A stretch of DNA of 34,306 bases from Bacteroidaceae bacterium (lineage in GTDB: Bacteria > Bacteroidota > Bacteroidia > Bacteroidales > Bacteroidaceae), in NCBI GenBank assembly GCA_017616915.1, contig JAFZXF010000099.1, forward strand, positions 1 through 34,306, written 5' to 3'. Below the pieces are notes generated by a model. That model was not told where the DNA came from. It did no database searches and saw only the letters and a list, made by a program, of their open reading frames with translations. Positions 27,207-34,124 of this stretch are shown here, piece by piece. The translations under genes and the position numbers were made by a program. The stretch's first letter is position 1; each line of letters starts with the position of its first letter.

Positions 27207-28931
27207 TTAGTTGTTTTGCGTAAATCGGCTGCAAAGGTAATAATTTTTCCGGAGTAAAGGGGTACAAATGTTGCTATTTTTTTTGCTGTGAGCCACTTTT
27301 TCTTCCTTCTCGGGCTTTTGAGGGAAAGTTTGCTTATTAAGTATCAATTCAAGGGCTTTGCTGATGCACGGATCGTCCTTGAGCAGATAGAGTGTTGCGG
27401 CCTGGGTGTCGAATGTGTAGTCAATGATAGAGCTTGTCAGACTCTCTTCCAGCCGTTTGAAGGAGCGTTGTATCAGCAGGTTGCGCCGTTTCAGGCCCTT
27501 GCCGTCGGCATAGGATGCAAACTTGTCCACTATGTTTTGCTTCTTGAGCCATGAGACCAGATCCTCCCATTTCTTATACTTCTTAAAGGCCTCGCGGTGG
27601 CTGTCGGTGAAGAAGTAGGAGAATTCTGCCAGCAGTCGGCTGGCGGTGGCTTCCATGTAGTAGGAGGTCACATCGCTGGTGTCGGCAGCTATGAAGATGT
27701 CGGGCATCACTCCTCCTCCGCCATATACGGTGCGGCCCAGATGGGTGAGGTATTGCTTGCCGCTGAGGTGTATGCTGTCCTGTGTCGTCAGCTCTCCCTT
27801 CTGGTAGCGGGTAAAGAGGTCGTTCTGGTAATCCTTGTCATCGCCTTTCACATACGGCTTCTGCAGGCATCGGCCTGATGGGCTGTAGTAGCGTGCTATG
27901 GTCAGCTTCAGCAGCGAACCGTCGGGGAACTGTATAGGCTCTTGCACCAGTCCTTTTCCGAAGGTGCGCCGGCCTATCACCATACCTCGGTCGTTGTCTT
28001 GTATGGCTGCAGCAAATATCTCGCTAGCAGATGCCGATGTCTCGTCCACCAGCACCACGAGGGGTGTGCTCTGGTAGTCGCCTCGTCCGTCGCTTTCGTA
28101 TTCGGCTCTCTCCGACTTGCGCCCTTCGGTATATACTATCATGCGGTCTTTGGGCAGGAACTGGTTGGCAATCCTTATCGCGGCATCCATGTATCCGCCG
28201 CCGTTGCCTCGCAGGTCTATCACCAGGTTGCGACTGCCTTGGCTGCGCAGCTCGGTTAGTGCCACGAGCAGCTCTTCATAGGTTCTCTCGCCGAAGGTGT
28301 TTATCTTTATGTAGCCTGTGTTTTTGTTGAGCATTGAATAGACGTCGATGGTCTTGACTGGCACCGGTCCTCTCACCACTTCATACGTCTTCAGTCCTTT
28401 CTGACCGTCGCGCTTAATGCTGAGTTTCACTGTCGAGTTGATAGGGCCACGTAGATGTTTCATCGCGTAGTCATCGGTCAGGAAGTCTCCAGTAAACGCT
28501 TTGCCGTCAACCTTCACTATGCGGTCGCCAGGCATCAGTCCCACATCTTCCGACGGACCGCCTTCCACCACCCGGATGATACGGGCTGTGTCGCCCATGA
28601 TTGAGAATATCACCCCGATACCAGAGAACGAGCCTTTCAGTTCCTGCATCTCGGCCTCTACCTCTTTGGCGGTGGTGTAGGTGGAGTGGGGGTCAAGCTC
28701 CGACAGTATCTTGGGCAGCGAGTTCTCTACCAGTTCGTTCACATCCACGGTGTCCACATAGCGGTCTTCGATGGCAAAGAGTATGTCGTTGATCTTGCTG
28801 TTGGTGGAGTTGGCGATGCTAAGGCGGTTGCTGCGGAAGTGGCTGGCATAGAATGAGCCTATCACGATGCCTATCACCAGGCTGACTGCTATGATGAGGG
28901 GAGTGAAGTTGCGGAATTTATTCTGACTCAT
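27207..28931 (-). CDS. S41-family C-terminal processing peptidase (PDZ protease)
   Basis: A 574-residue membrane-anchored periplasmic protease (N-terminal helix about 10-30). A PDZ domain (about 95-175, GIGVIFSIMGDTARIIRVV) positions substrate C-termini. The S41 core includes GYIKINTFGERTYEEL, VIDLRGNGGGYMDAAIRIA and the dyad Ser301 in DETSASASEIFAAA with Lys326 in RRTFGKGLVQ. Such enzymes trim the C-termini of envelope proteins. The final 30 residues or so (after PEKEEKVAHSKK) are not family-like. They run through the promoter of the next gene. The ATG overlaps the dCMP deaminase gene by 14 bp, so translation is probably coupled. Confidence 0.92.
   Translation of the reverse strand: MSQNKFRNFTPLIIAVSLVIGIVIGSFYASHFRSNRLSIANSTNSKINDILFAIEDRYVDTVDVNELVENSLPKILSELDPHSTYTTAKEVEAEMQELKGSFSGIGVIFSIMGDTARIIRVVEGGPSEDVGLMPGDRIVKVDGKAFTGDFLTDDYAMKHLRGPINSTVKLSIKRDGQKGLKTYEVVRGPVPVKTIDVYSMLNKNTGYIKINTFGERTYEELLVALTELRSQGSRNLVIDLRGNGGGYMDAAIRIANQFLPKDRMIVYTEGRKSERAEYESDGRGDYQSTPLVVLVDETSASASEIFAAAIQDNDRGMVIGRRTFGKGLVQEPIQFPDGSLLKLTIARYYSPSGRCLQKPYVKGDDKDYQNDLFTRYQKGELTTQDSIHLSGKQYLTHLGRTVYGGGGVMPDIFIAADTSDVTSYYMEATASRLLAEFSYFFTDSHREAFKKYKKWEDLVSWLKKQNIVDKFASYADGKGLKRRNLLIQRSFKRLEESLTSSIIDYTFDTQAATLYLLKDDPCISKALELILNKQTFPQKPEKEEKVAHSKKNSNICTPLLRKNYYLCSRFTQNN
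27232..27239 (-). promoter_or_regulatory. -7 promoter element of the TPR-ribH-GH97 genes
   Basis: The minus strand reads TACCTTTG followed by CAGCC, matching the consensus. It overlaps the last codons of the S41 protease gene. The TPR gene can therefore probably be transcribed independently of the protease. No -33 box at good spacing is seen. Confidence 0.5.
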
Positions 28932-29361
28932 TGTCGTTGATGTTTACGTATTTTGTCTCAATACCTGCACGCCGCAGCAGTTGCAGGCCGTCTTCCAGTC
29001 GATATTTCTCGCCATACACCACTCGACTTATTCCGCACTGGATGATCAGCTTGGCGCAGTCTATGCAGGGTGAAGCGGTGACGTAGAGCGTTGCTCCGTC
29101 GCTATTTTGTGACGAACGTGCTATCTTGGTGATAGCGTTTGCCTCGGCATGTAGCACGTAGGGCTTGCTCACGTTGTTTTCGTCTTCGCAAATATTCTCA
29201 AAGCCCGATGGTGTGCCGTTGAATCCGTCGCTGATAATGGCTCCGTCCTTCACCAGCAGCGCCCCCACTTGGCGACGTTTGCAGTAGGAGTTTTCTGCCC
29301 ATATCTTCGCCATTCGCAGGTAGCGGTGGTCCAGTATGTCTTGCTTTCTGTTTTCGTTCAT
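28918..29361 (-). CDS. dCMP deaminase (ComEB-like)
   Basis: A 147-residue zinc enzyme that deaminates dCMP to dUMP, feeding thymidylate synthesis. The zinc site is HAEANAI (His, catalytic Glu) with ASPCIDCAK (two Cys). SYCKRRQVGALLVKDG and ISDGFNGTPSGFENICED are typical of the deoxycytidylate deaminase subgroup, as is a C-terminal RVVYGEKYR. GGAG before ATG 29361 is a good ribosome-binding site. The 37-bp gap from the M3 peptidase stop is built mostly of AGAATTG heptamers. Confidence 0.93.
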   Translation of the reverse strand: MNENRKQDILDHRYLRMAKIWAENSYCKRRQVGALLVKDGAIISDGFNGTPSGFENICEDENNVSKPYVLHAEANAITKIARSSQNSDGATLYVTASPCIDCAKLIIQCGISRVVYGEKYRLEDGLQLLRRAGIETKYVNINDNESE

Positions 29362-29378
29362 ATCTCCTTACTCCTTTT

Positions 29379-29406
29379 CAATTCTCAATTCTCAATTTTC
29401 AATTCT
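29379..29406 (-). repeat. Heptamer array (AGAATTG/AAAATTG family), 4 units, between the M3 peptidase and dCMP deaminase genes
   Basis: Minus-strand units are AGAATTG, AAAATTG, AGAATTG and AGAATTG. The first two supply the TGA stop of the peptidase, and the array ends just before the dCMP deaminase ribosome-binding site. Same family as at the greA stop (8993-9020). Confidence 0.85.
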
Positions 29407-31465
29407 TTACCCCATCTCTCCTGAGCATCGCCTTGATGCTCGGGTTGCGGCGTCTGAAGTTGCGGTAGAGCTTCTTGGGAGGCTGCGTGTTGCCGCGCTC
29501 CAGTATCTCGTGGCGGAAGCGGGCTGCCGTCTCTGTGTTAAACACACCCTCCTCCTGGAAGGCGCTGAAGGCATCGGCGTCGAGCACCTCGGCCCACTTG
29601 TAGCAGTAGTAGCCGGCGGCATAGCCTCCTGTCATGATATGCTGGAACTGCGTGGTCATGCATGTCCGCAGTCCCGACGGCTTAGCCACCAGGGCAGGGC
29701 GCCATGCCTCGCGTTCATATTCTATTATGTCCTTGTTCAGCGGGGTGGTGCGGGTGTAGTAGGCCATGTCGAGCAGGCAGAACGACAGTTGCCTCATGCA
29801 TGCCATCGCCGCATGGTAGTGACGGCTCTCTATCACTCGCTCTATCAGTTCGTCGGGAATCAGTTCGCCGGTCTCGTAGTGGAAGGCGAAGGTGTTGAGG
29901 AATTCTTTCTCCAGCGCATAGTTCTCCATAAACTGCGAGGGCAGTTCCACGAAGTCCCAGTACACATTGGTGCCCGATAGACTCTCAAACTGGCATTGCG
30001 AGAATATCTCGTGCAGGCCGTGACCAAATTCGTGGAGGAAGGTGCTTACCTCGCCCAGGGTCAGCAATGCCGGCTTGTCGGGAGTGGGCTTGGTGAGGTT
30101 CATCGTCAGCGAAACGTGGGGGCGGACATTGACCATTGACTGTTGACCATTGACCATTGACCGTTCTTTCCATTGTCCCTGATAGCTGGTCATCCATGCT
30201 CCGCTCTTCTTGTTGCTGCGGGGGTGGAAGTCGGCATAGAGCACCGCCAGGTAGCTGCCGTCCTTGTCCATCACCTCGTAGGCTTTCACGTCCTCGTGGT
30301 ACACCGGTATCTCTTTGTTCTCCTTGAAGGTGATGCCGTAGAGCCTTGTGGCAAGACCGAACACACCCTTTATCACGTTGCTCAGCTCGAAGTAGGGCCT
30401 AAGCATCTCGGCGTCGAAGTTGTAGCGCTCCAGCTGCAGCTTGTGGGAGTAGTATGCCGTGTCCCAGGGCTTCATCCTGAAGTTGTTGCCTTCCAGTTTG
30501 CGGGCATAGGCTTTCAGCTCCTCGTATTCCCGCTTGGCGGTGGGCCTGTAGGCTTCGAGCAGTTCGTTGAGGAAGCTCATCACCTTTGCGGGCCTCTCTG
30601 CCATTCGTTGCTTCAGGGCCTGCTGGGCAAAGGTGGCGTTGCCCAGCAGCTGTGCACTCTCCATGCGGAGGTTCACCAGGTCGCGTGCCAATTGCAGGTT
30701 GTTGTATTTGTTGTTCTTGATGCAGAGGGTGTTGTGTGCCAGCCACACCTTGCGCCTCAGCTTGCGGTTGTCGCAGTATGTGAGCAGCGGTCCCCAACTC
30801 GGGGCTTGCAGGGTGAAGAGCCATCCCTCCTTGCCGCTCTCCTGGGCAGCGCTCCGTGCCAGCTCCATCTGGTGCTCGGGCATGCCCTTCAGTTCGTCGC
30901 GGTTGGTGATGAGGAGTTTGAATCGGTTGGTGTCTTTCAGCACGTTCTGTGAGAACTGCAGGGCCTTGAGTGATGCCTCGGTGGATAGCTGCATCAGGCG
31001 CAGTTTTTTCTTCTTCGACAGGCCCACGCCCCTCATCTTGAATCCCTCATATACCTTATTTAATAATGTCTGCTCCTCTTCGCCCAGCACCGGCTTGCTG
31101 TCTTTCACGGCTTTGATGCGGCGGAAGAGTTTCTCGTTGAGCATTATACGGTTGCTGTGCTCGCTCAGCTTAGGTGCCATCTTCTGCGCCAGAGCCTCCA
31201 GACGGTCGCTGGTGCAGGCACTCAGCAGGTTGCCCATCAGCGTCTCTACACGGCTCAGCAGTTCGCCGCTGTGCTCCAATGCCAGCACTGTGTTGGCGAA
31301 TGTCGCCGGTTCCGGATTGTTGATGATAGCCTCTATCTCGCTGTCTTCGCGGCGCATGCCCTCTTCAAGGGCAGGCTCGAAGTCGCGCTCCTCAATCTTG
31401 GGGAACGGAGTGGTGTTGTGAGGTGTGCCGTAAGGCTCGAAAAAGGGATTTATCCTGGTCGCCAT
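29399..31465 (-). CDS. M3-family metallopeptidase (peptidyl-dipeptidase Dcp / oligopeptidase A type)
   Basis: A 688-residue zinc peptidase of the thimet-oligopeptidase family, which breaks small peptides in the cytoplasm or periplasm. No signal peptide is seen. The catalytic motif is FLHEFGHGLHEIF (His478, Glu479, His482), with the third ligand Glu507 in WDFVELPSQFMENY. KPALLTLGEV and the RPHVSLTMNLTKPT segment before it are conserved. Between AWMTSYQGQW and RPHVS lies a stretch, SMVNGQQSMVNV (residues 436-447), encoded by a 7-bp repeat array. Family members, as I recall them, have a short linker there. The frame is kept. Probably Dcp-like; it is the first gene of the minus run down to GH97. 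Confidence 0.92.
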   Translation of the reverse strand: MATRINPFFEPYGTPHNTTPFPKIEERDFEPALEEGMRREDSEIEAIINNPEPATFANTVLALEHSGELLSRVETLMGNLLSACTSDRLEALAQKMAPKLSEHSNRIMLNEKLFRRIKAVKDSKPVLGEEEQTLLNKVYEGFKMRGVGLSKKKKLRLMQLSTEASLKALQFSQNVLKDTNRFKLLITNRDELKGMPEHQMELARSAAQESGKEGWLFTLQAPSWGPLLTYCDNRKLRRKVWLAHNTLCIKNNKYNNLQLARDLVNLRMESAQLLGNATFAQQALKQRMAERPAKVMSFLNELLEAYRPTAKREYEELKAYARKLEGNNFRMKPWDTAYYSHKLQLERYNFDAEMLRPYFELSNVIKGVFGLATRLYGITFKENKEIPVYHEDVKAYEVMDKDGSYLAVLYADFHPRSNKKSGAWMTSYQGQWKERSMVNGQQSMVNVRPHVSLTMNLTKPTPDKPALLTLGEVSTFLHEFGHGLHEIFSQCQFESLSGTNVYWDFVELPSQFMENYALEKEFLNTFAFHYETGELIPDELIERVIESRHYHAAMACMRQLSFCLLDMAYYTRTTPLNKDIIEYEREAWRPALVAKPSGLRTCMTTQFQHIMTGGYAAGYYCYKWAEVLDADAFSAFQEEGVFNTETAARFRHEILERGNTQPPKKLYRNFRRRNPSIKAMLRRDGVKN
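30130..30164 (-). repeat. Heptamer array (ATGGTCA family), 5 units, inside the M3 peptidase gene
   Basis: Plus-strand units are TGACCAT, TGACTGT, TGACCAT, TGACCAT and TGACCGT, 35 bp. It is the same family as the three signal-peptide arrays but interrupts the interior of a conserved enzyme. Confidence 0.9.
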
Positions 31466-31487
31466 GATGTGTCAGTAATTTAGCTGC

Positions 31488-31495
31488 AAAAATAC
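31488..31495 (-). promoter_or_regulatory. -7 promoter element of the M3 peptidase run
   Basis: The minus strand reads TATTTTTG followed by CAGC, matching TAnnTTTG, about 22 bp upstream of ATG 31465. No clear -33 box is present. Confidence 0.55.
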
Positions 31496-31579
31496 GCCAA
31501 AATCCCCACATAGAAAAGAAAAAGCCCCTAAAAAAGTTTAATGTTTCTAAAAATAACTCTGATGTTCAAGATTTTTCCG

Positions 31580-31587
31580 TACCTTTG
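31580..31587 (+). promoter_or_regulatory. -7 promoter element of the secreted hydrolase gene
   Basis: TACCTTTG followed by CAC matches the consensus. Transcription from here would give an unusually long leader of about 175 nt before ATG 31769, filled with repeat arrays and a small hairpin. Confidence 0.6.
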
Positions 31588-31614
31588 CACTCGTCAAATT
31601 TTGAAATAGTCAAC

Positions 31615-31649
31615 TTAAAGTGTATAGTTGATAGTGTATAGTTTATAGT
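31615..31649 (+). repeat. Heptamer array (GTATAGT family), 5 units, in the hydrolase leader
   Basis: Units are TTAAAGT, GTATAGT, TGATAGT, GTATAGT and TTATAGT, 35 bp. A further GTATAGT stands alone at about 31662. It lies in the predicted untranslated leader. Confidence 0.75.
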
Positions 31650-31693
31650 CAGTTTTCAAGTGTATAGTTCAAAAGTCTTTAAGTCTTTCAACT

Positions 31694-31706
31694 GGCGCAT
31701 CGCGCC
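31694..31706 (+). other. GC-rich hairpin in the hydrolase leader
   Basis: GGCGC pairs with GCGCC across the loop ATC, in otherwise AT-rich repeat-filled leader DNA. It could influence leader RNA folding; no known riboswitch is recognised. Confidence 0.4.
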
Positions 31707-31712
31707 TACTGA

Positions 31713-31747
31713 CTTTAAACTTTAAACATTAAACTTTAAACTTTAAA
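31713..31747 (+). repeat. Heptamer array (CTTTAAA/TTTAAAG family), 5 units, directly before the hydrolase start
   Basis: Units are CTTTAAA, CTTTAAA, CATTAAA, CTTTAAA and CTTTAAA. It ends 3 bp before an ATG at 31751. Two TTTAAAG units of the same family occur at 34058-34071. Confidence 0.85.
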
Positions 31748-31768
31748 TAAATGTTCAATAATAATAAT

Positions 31769-32608
31769 ATGAAGAAGTTTTTCATCTTACTCCTCTTAAT
31801 GGTCAATGTTCAATGGTCAATGGTCAATGGGCAGGGTTTCACCGCCCATGTTGGCACCGTGCCCGACGCCTATAACTTCTGGTTCCACGCTCCTGCTCCG
31901 GTGGCCGACTTCGAGGGCAATGCCGTCATTGAGAATGGTAAGCAGTCCGAGATGCACTACCCGCTGCTCATCTTCTTGCATGGCCGCAGCCTCTGTGGTC
32001 GCGACCTCGCCAAGGTGAAGCGCTACGGAGCCATCGATGCCGTAGCCCGTGGTCGCAGTATCGACTGCTATATCATGGCGCCGCAGAACCCGGGCGGCTC
32101 GTGGAATCCCCATAAGATAATGCGCATCGTCGACTGGGCGTCGAAGCACTATAACGTCGATACCACCCGCATCTATGTCTATGGCATGAGCCTCGGCGGC
32201 TATGGCACCATCGACCTCGCCGCCACCTATCCCGACCGCATCGCGGCAGCTATGGCGCTCTGTGGTGGAGGGTCTGTCAAGGATCTCAGCGGACTGAGCC
32301 GTCTGCCCCTGTGGATCGTCCACGGCACCGCCGACAACCGTGTGCCAGTCTCGGCAAGCGATAGGGTGGTGGAGGCCATCCGAGCCACCGGCGACGACTC
32401 GCGCCTCATCTATACCCGTATGCCCGGCGTCGATCACGGTCGCCCCGCCCGCATCTTCTATATGGGTCAGACCTACGACTGGCTCTTCTCCCATTCGCTG
32501 CGTGATCCCAATCGCGAGGTCAACCGCGATTTCGTCATCACCAACGAGATGCTCTCGAGTGCTTATCAGGACCTCGGGCGCAACTTCCAGCCCGACTATG
32601 ACGAGTGA
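31769..32608 (+). CDS. Secreted alpha/beta hydrolase (esterase / PHB-depolymerase-like)
   Basis: A 279-residue exported hydrolase. ATG 31769 gives a normal leader MKKFFILLLLMVNVQWSMVNGQ; an in-frame ATG at 31751 would add MFNNNN. The fold is shown by YPLLIFLHGRSLCGRD (oxyanion region), YVYGMSLGGYGTIDLAATYPD (nucleophile Ser in GMSLGG), PLWIVHGTADNRVPV (acid Asp) and MPGVDHGRP (His). The set resembles secreted feruloyl-esterase/PHB-depolymerase-like and phospholipase-like esterases of gut Bacteroidetes. The substrate is not evident. The signal-peptide end is encoded by a five-unit ATGGTCA array. Codon third positions are GC-rich relative to the recQ-mutL genes. Confidence 0.85.
   Translation: MKKFFILLLLMVNVQWSMVNGQGFTAHVGTVPDAYNFWFHAPAPVADFEGNAVIENGKQSEMHYPLLIFLHGRSLCGRDLAKVKRYGAIDAVARGRSIDCYIMAPQNPGGSWNPHKIMRIVDWASKHYNVDTTRIYVYGMSLGGYGTIDLAATYPDRIAAAMALCGGGSVKDLSGLSRLPLWIVHGTADNRVPVSASDRVVEAIRATGDDSRLIYTRMPGVDHGRPARIFYMGQTYDWLFSHSLRDPNREVNRDFVITNEMLSSAYQDLGRNFQPDYDE
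31799..31833 (+). repeat. Heptamer array (ATGGTCA family), 5 units, in coding sequence
   Basis: Units are ATGGTCA, ATGTTCA, ATGGTCA, ATGGTCA and ATGGGCA, 35 bp, encoding the end of the hydrolase signal peptide (VNVQWSMVNGQ). Confidence 0.9.
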
Positions 32609-32642
32609 CTTTTATCGGGCCGCGCATTTTTTTGAGTGAAAA

Positions 32643-32674
32643 TTTGGCTCTCTCAAACTAAATGCGTAATTTTG
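32643..32674 (+). promoter_or_regulatory. Promoter of tRNA-Pro (-33 TTTG, -7 TAATTTTG)
   Basis: TTTG at 32643-32646 and TAATTTTG at 32667-32674 are separated by 20 bp, the ideal Bacteroidetes arrangement. It is the cleanest promoter in the window and places the transcript start about 35 bp before the tRNA. Confidence 0.8.
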
Positions 32675-32714
32675 CAGCCCGAAAGTCGAGGGCACCGTTC
32701 CTCGGCCGTAAGAT

Positions 32715-32790
32715 CGGAAAGTAGCGCAGTTGGTAGCGCACTACGTTCGGGACGTAGGGGTCGGGCGTTCGAGTCGCCTCTTTCCGACCA
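32715..32790 (+). tRNA. tRNA-Pro, anticodon CGG
   Basis: A 76-nt cloverleaf with encoded CCA. The acceptor stem is CGGAAAG with CTTTCCG. The D arm uses GCGC pairs with AGTTGGTA in the loop. The anticodon stem CTACG/CGTAG closes the loop TTCGGGA, so the anticodon is CGG, reading proline codon CCG. The T arm has GTTCGAGTC. It has its own promoter and terminator and so is a single-gene transcript. Confidence 0.95.
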
Positions 32791-32827
32791 AAAAGCGACA
32801 AGTGATTCCACCTGCCGCTTTTTTTAG
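32791..32827 (+). terminator. Terminator of tRNA-Pro
   Basis: AAAAAGCG pairs with CGCTTTTT, with inner CA-GTG/CAC-TG pairing, and ends in a run of seven T. It starts directly after the CCA. Confidence 0.8.
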
Positions 32828-32840
32828 TGTTTTTCAGTAA

Positions 32841-33003
32841 CAAAAACCATAAAAACCCCTGTCAATGGCATAAGTCTTTACAGACTTTTGTAGAACTTTA
32901 AGTGAAAGCGCCATTATAAGTAAACTTCCATGTCACTTCCCCTTAAAATTCCTACACCTTCCTTCGTCAGGTTATGCCATTGCCAGGCAAAAACAATAAA
33001 AAC
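32841..33003 (+). repeat. Structured repeat element A
   Basis: Outer 16-bp direct repeats CAAAAACCATAAAAAC (32841-32856) and CAAAAACAATAAAAAC (32988-33003) differ at one base. Just inside them are 16-bp inverted ends, CCTGTCAATGGCATAA (32858-32873) and TTATGCCATTGCCAGG (32972-32987), one mismatch. Next comes a 6-bp hairpin AAGTCT-TTAC-AGACTT (32872-32887). The interior has no coding frame. It follows tRNA-Pro and shares its architecture with elements B and C, with lower sequence identity. Confidence 0.8.
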
Positions 33004-33047
33004 ATTTTTACCCTACTTTCTAATGGTCAGCGGCAACGGTATATATT

Positions 33048-33230
33048 GGTTTTTCAGGTTTGGAACAAACCGATGTTTTTGCCATGACAGTATGTGAAGT
33101 CTCTTTGGGAGACTAAGATGGGAGGTGGGTATTTTTATCTGTAAGCCCGGCTTATAAGTAAAAATAGCGGCCTTGCATCTTATAAGGGCTGCAAGCCCTT
33201 CATACTGGCATGGGGTTTTTGTGGTTTTTG
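33048..33230 (-). repeat. Structured repeat element B (inverted relative to A and C)
   Basis: Read on the minus strand: CAAAAACCACAAAAAC, then terminal arms CCATGCCAGTATG and CATACTGTCATGG (plus-strand 33201-33213 and 33082-33094). After the second arm come GCAAAAACATC and a GGTTTG/CAAACC hairpin. Internal hairpins: AAGGGC/GCCCTT (33184-33200), TAAGC/GCTTA inside a TATTTTTA/TAAAAATA stem (33130-33166), and AGTCTC/GAGACT (33098-33114). It is roughly 80 per cent identical by eye to element C. Confidence 0.85.
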
Positions 33231-33361
33231 TTTACTTGTGGTGAGCTTGTCGAACTATCCGTGTTGATTTGAGAGATTCGTGGTCAGAGAAAAACGTTTT
33301 TATTAAAATCAATTCGTTCTCGTTTTTGTTAAGTGCAGATTAAAAAAATATGCGAAAAAAC
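33231..33361 (+). other. AT-rich spacer between element B and the lipoprotein promoter
   Basis: No coding frame, tRNA or repeat beyond short motifs is seen here. It contains T-rich stretches around 33296-33330. Transcription of the lipoprotein gene is predicted to begin after it. Confidence 0.4.
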
Positions 33362-33394
33362 TTGGAGCGTATTCAGAAATAATTCGTATCTTTG
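33362..33394 (+). promoter_or_regulatory. Promoter of the lipoprotein gene (-7 TATCTTTG)
   Basis: TATCTTTG at 33387-33394 fits the consensus. TTGG at 33362-33365 is a weak -33 box at about 21 bp spacing. The leader to ATG 33418 would be short. The promoter lies inside the segment bracketed by elements B and C. Confidence 0.6.
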
Positions 33395-33417
33395 CACGCA
33401 AATTCAAAAAACGAGGT

Positions 33418-34062
33418 ATGAGACGAATAATGATAATCTTGGGCGTGATGAGTGCGGCTCTCTGCACGGCATGTCTGCCCGACGCAAAGAAGGGTAACGG
33501 CATCACCGTCAGCGGGGCTGACTCGACGGCTACGAAAGGACTGGACACCACGGCGGTGGCAGAGGAGGAACACTACTCGCTGGACTTCACGGTGAAGAAC
33601 CTGCTGGTGCTGCTGGAACACAACGACGACTACGGAAGAGCGGAGGAGAACGGGGTGACCCTGACCTACGAGGACTCGTATGACGACGGTGACGTGGAGT
33701 GCCTCGAGACGGTGTACGGCAAAGACGTGCAAAAAGTGAGCAAGGAGGTGCTGGGCTACCAGCTGAAGCCGACATCGCCCCACGGGTTCTACTTCAAGAT
33801 GATTCTCGACACCTCGACGAGGGGCATTCTGGCCTTCGCCAGCCTACAGGACGCCAAGAGCTTCATCGCCGCCACAGCAAAGACGAAGCCCTTCGAGTTT
33901 GAGGGCAAGACTTACTACATCCACCCCAAGAAGGTGGACGGCATCAAATACCTATACATCGAGACTCCCTACGGACAGGGCGACTACGAAACCCGGTACG
34001 TGATTTATCCGCTCAAGCAGCGCAACGGGTTCTGCGAAATGGAAGTGGAAGTTTATGTTTAA
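33418..34062 (+). CDS. Putative lipoprotein of unknown function, bracketed by inverted repeats
   Basis: A 214-residue protein that I do not recognise. MRRIMIILGVMSAALCTACLPD is a lipoprotein leader with lipobox LCTAC, so it is probably anchored in the envelope. A Ser/Thr/Ala-rich linker (about 25-50) follows. The soluble part is rich in acidic and aromatic residues (EHNDDYGRAEENG, EDSYDDGDVECLE, FEFEGKTYYIHPKK, YLYIETPYGQGDYETRYV) and may be a compact alpha/beta domain. No catalytic motif is evident. Codons favour G/C at third positions (CTG, GAC, AAG, ACG), unlike the recQ-mutL genes. It is alone between elements B and C with its own promoter; its TAA lies in a TTTAAAG repeat. Confidence 0.8.
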   Translation: MRRIMIILGVMSAALCTACLPDAKKGNGITVSGADSTATKGLDTTAVAEEEHYSLDFTVKNLLVLLEHNDDYGRAEENGVTLTYEDSYDDGDVECLETVYGKDVQKVSKEVLGYQLKPTSPHGFYFKMILDTSTRGILAFASLQDAKSFIAATAKTKPFEFEGKTYYIHPKKVDGIKYLYIETPYGQGDYETRYVIYPLKQRNGFCEMEVEVYV

Positions 34063-34071
34063 AGTTTAAAG
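34058..34071 (+). repeat. Two TTTAAAG heptamers across the lipoprotein stop codon
   Basis: TTTAAAG occurs twice in tandem, preceded by GTTTATG. The stop TAA (34060-34062) is part of the first unit. Same family as the array at 31713-31747. Confidence 0.6.
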
Positions 34072-34075
34072 TTGA

Positions 34076-34102
34076 CCGGTCACGGACCGGCTTTAGATCT
34101 AA
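34076..34102. terminator. Hairpin and palindrome after the lipoprotein gene
   Basis: CCGGTC-ACG-GACCGG (34076-34090) is a strong 6-bp hairpin, followed by the palindrome TTAGATCTAA (34093-34102). There is no clear T tract, so termination here is only likely. Confidence 0.4.
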
Positions 34103-34124
34103 GTCCAGTTTGGGGAGATAATAA

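Noticed and set aside
31615..31833. CRISPR array
   Set aside because: Units are 7 bp with no spacers and no cas genes are present.
32636..32827. 63-codon frame covering tRNA-Pro
   Set aside because: It overlaps the promoter, the tRNA and the terminator; the cloverleaf explains the sequence.
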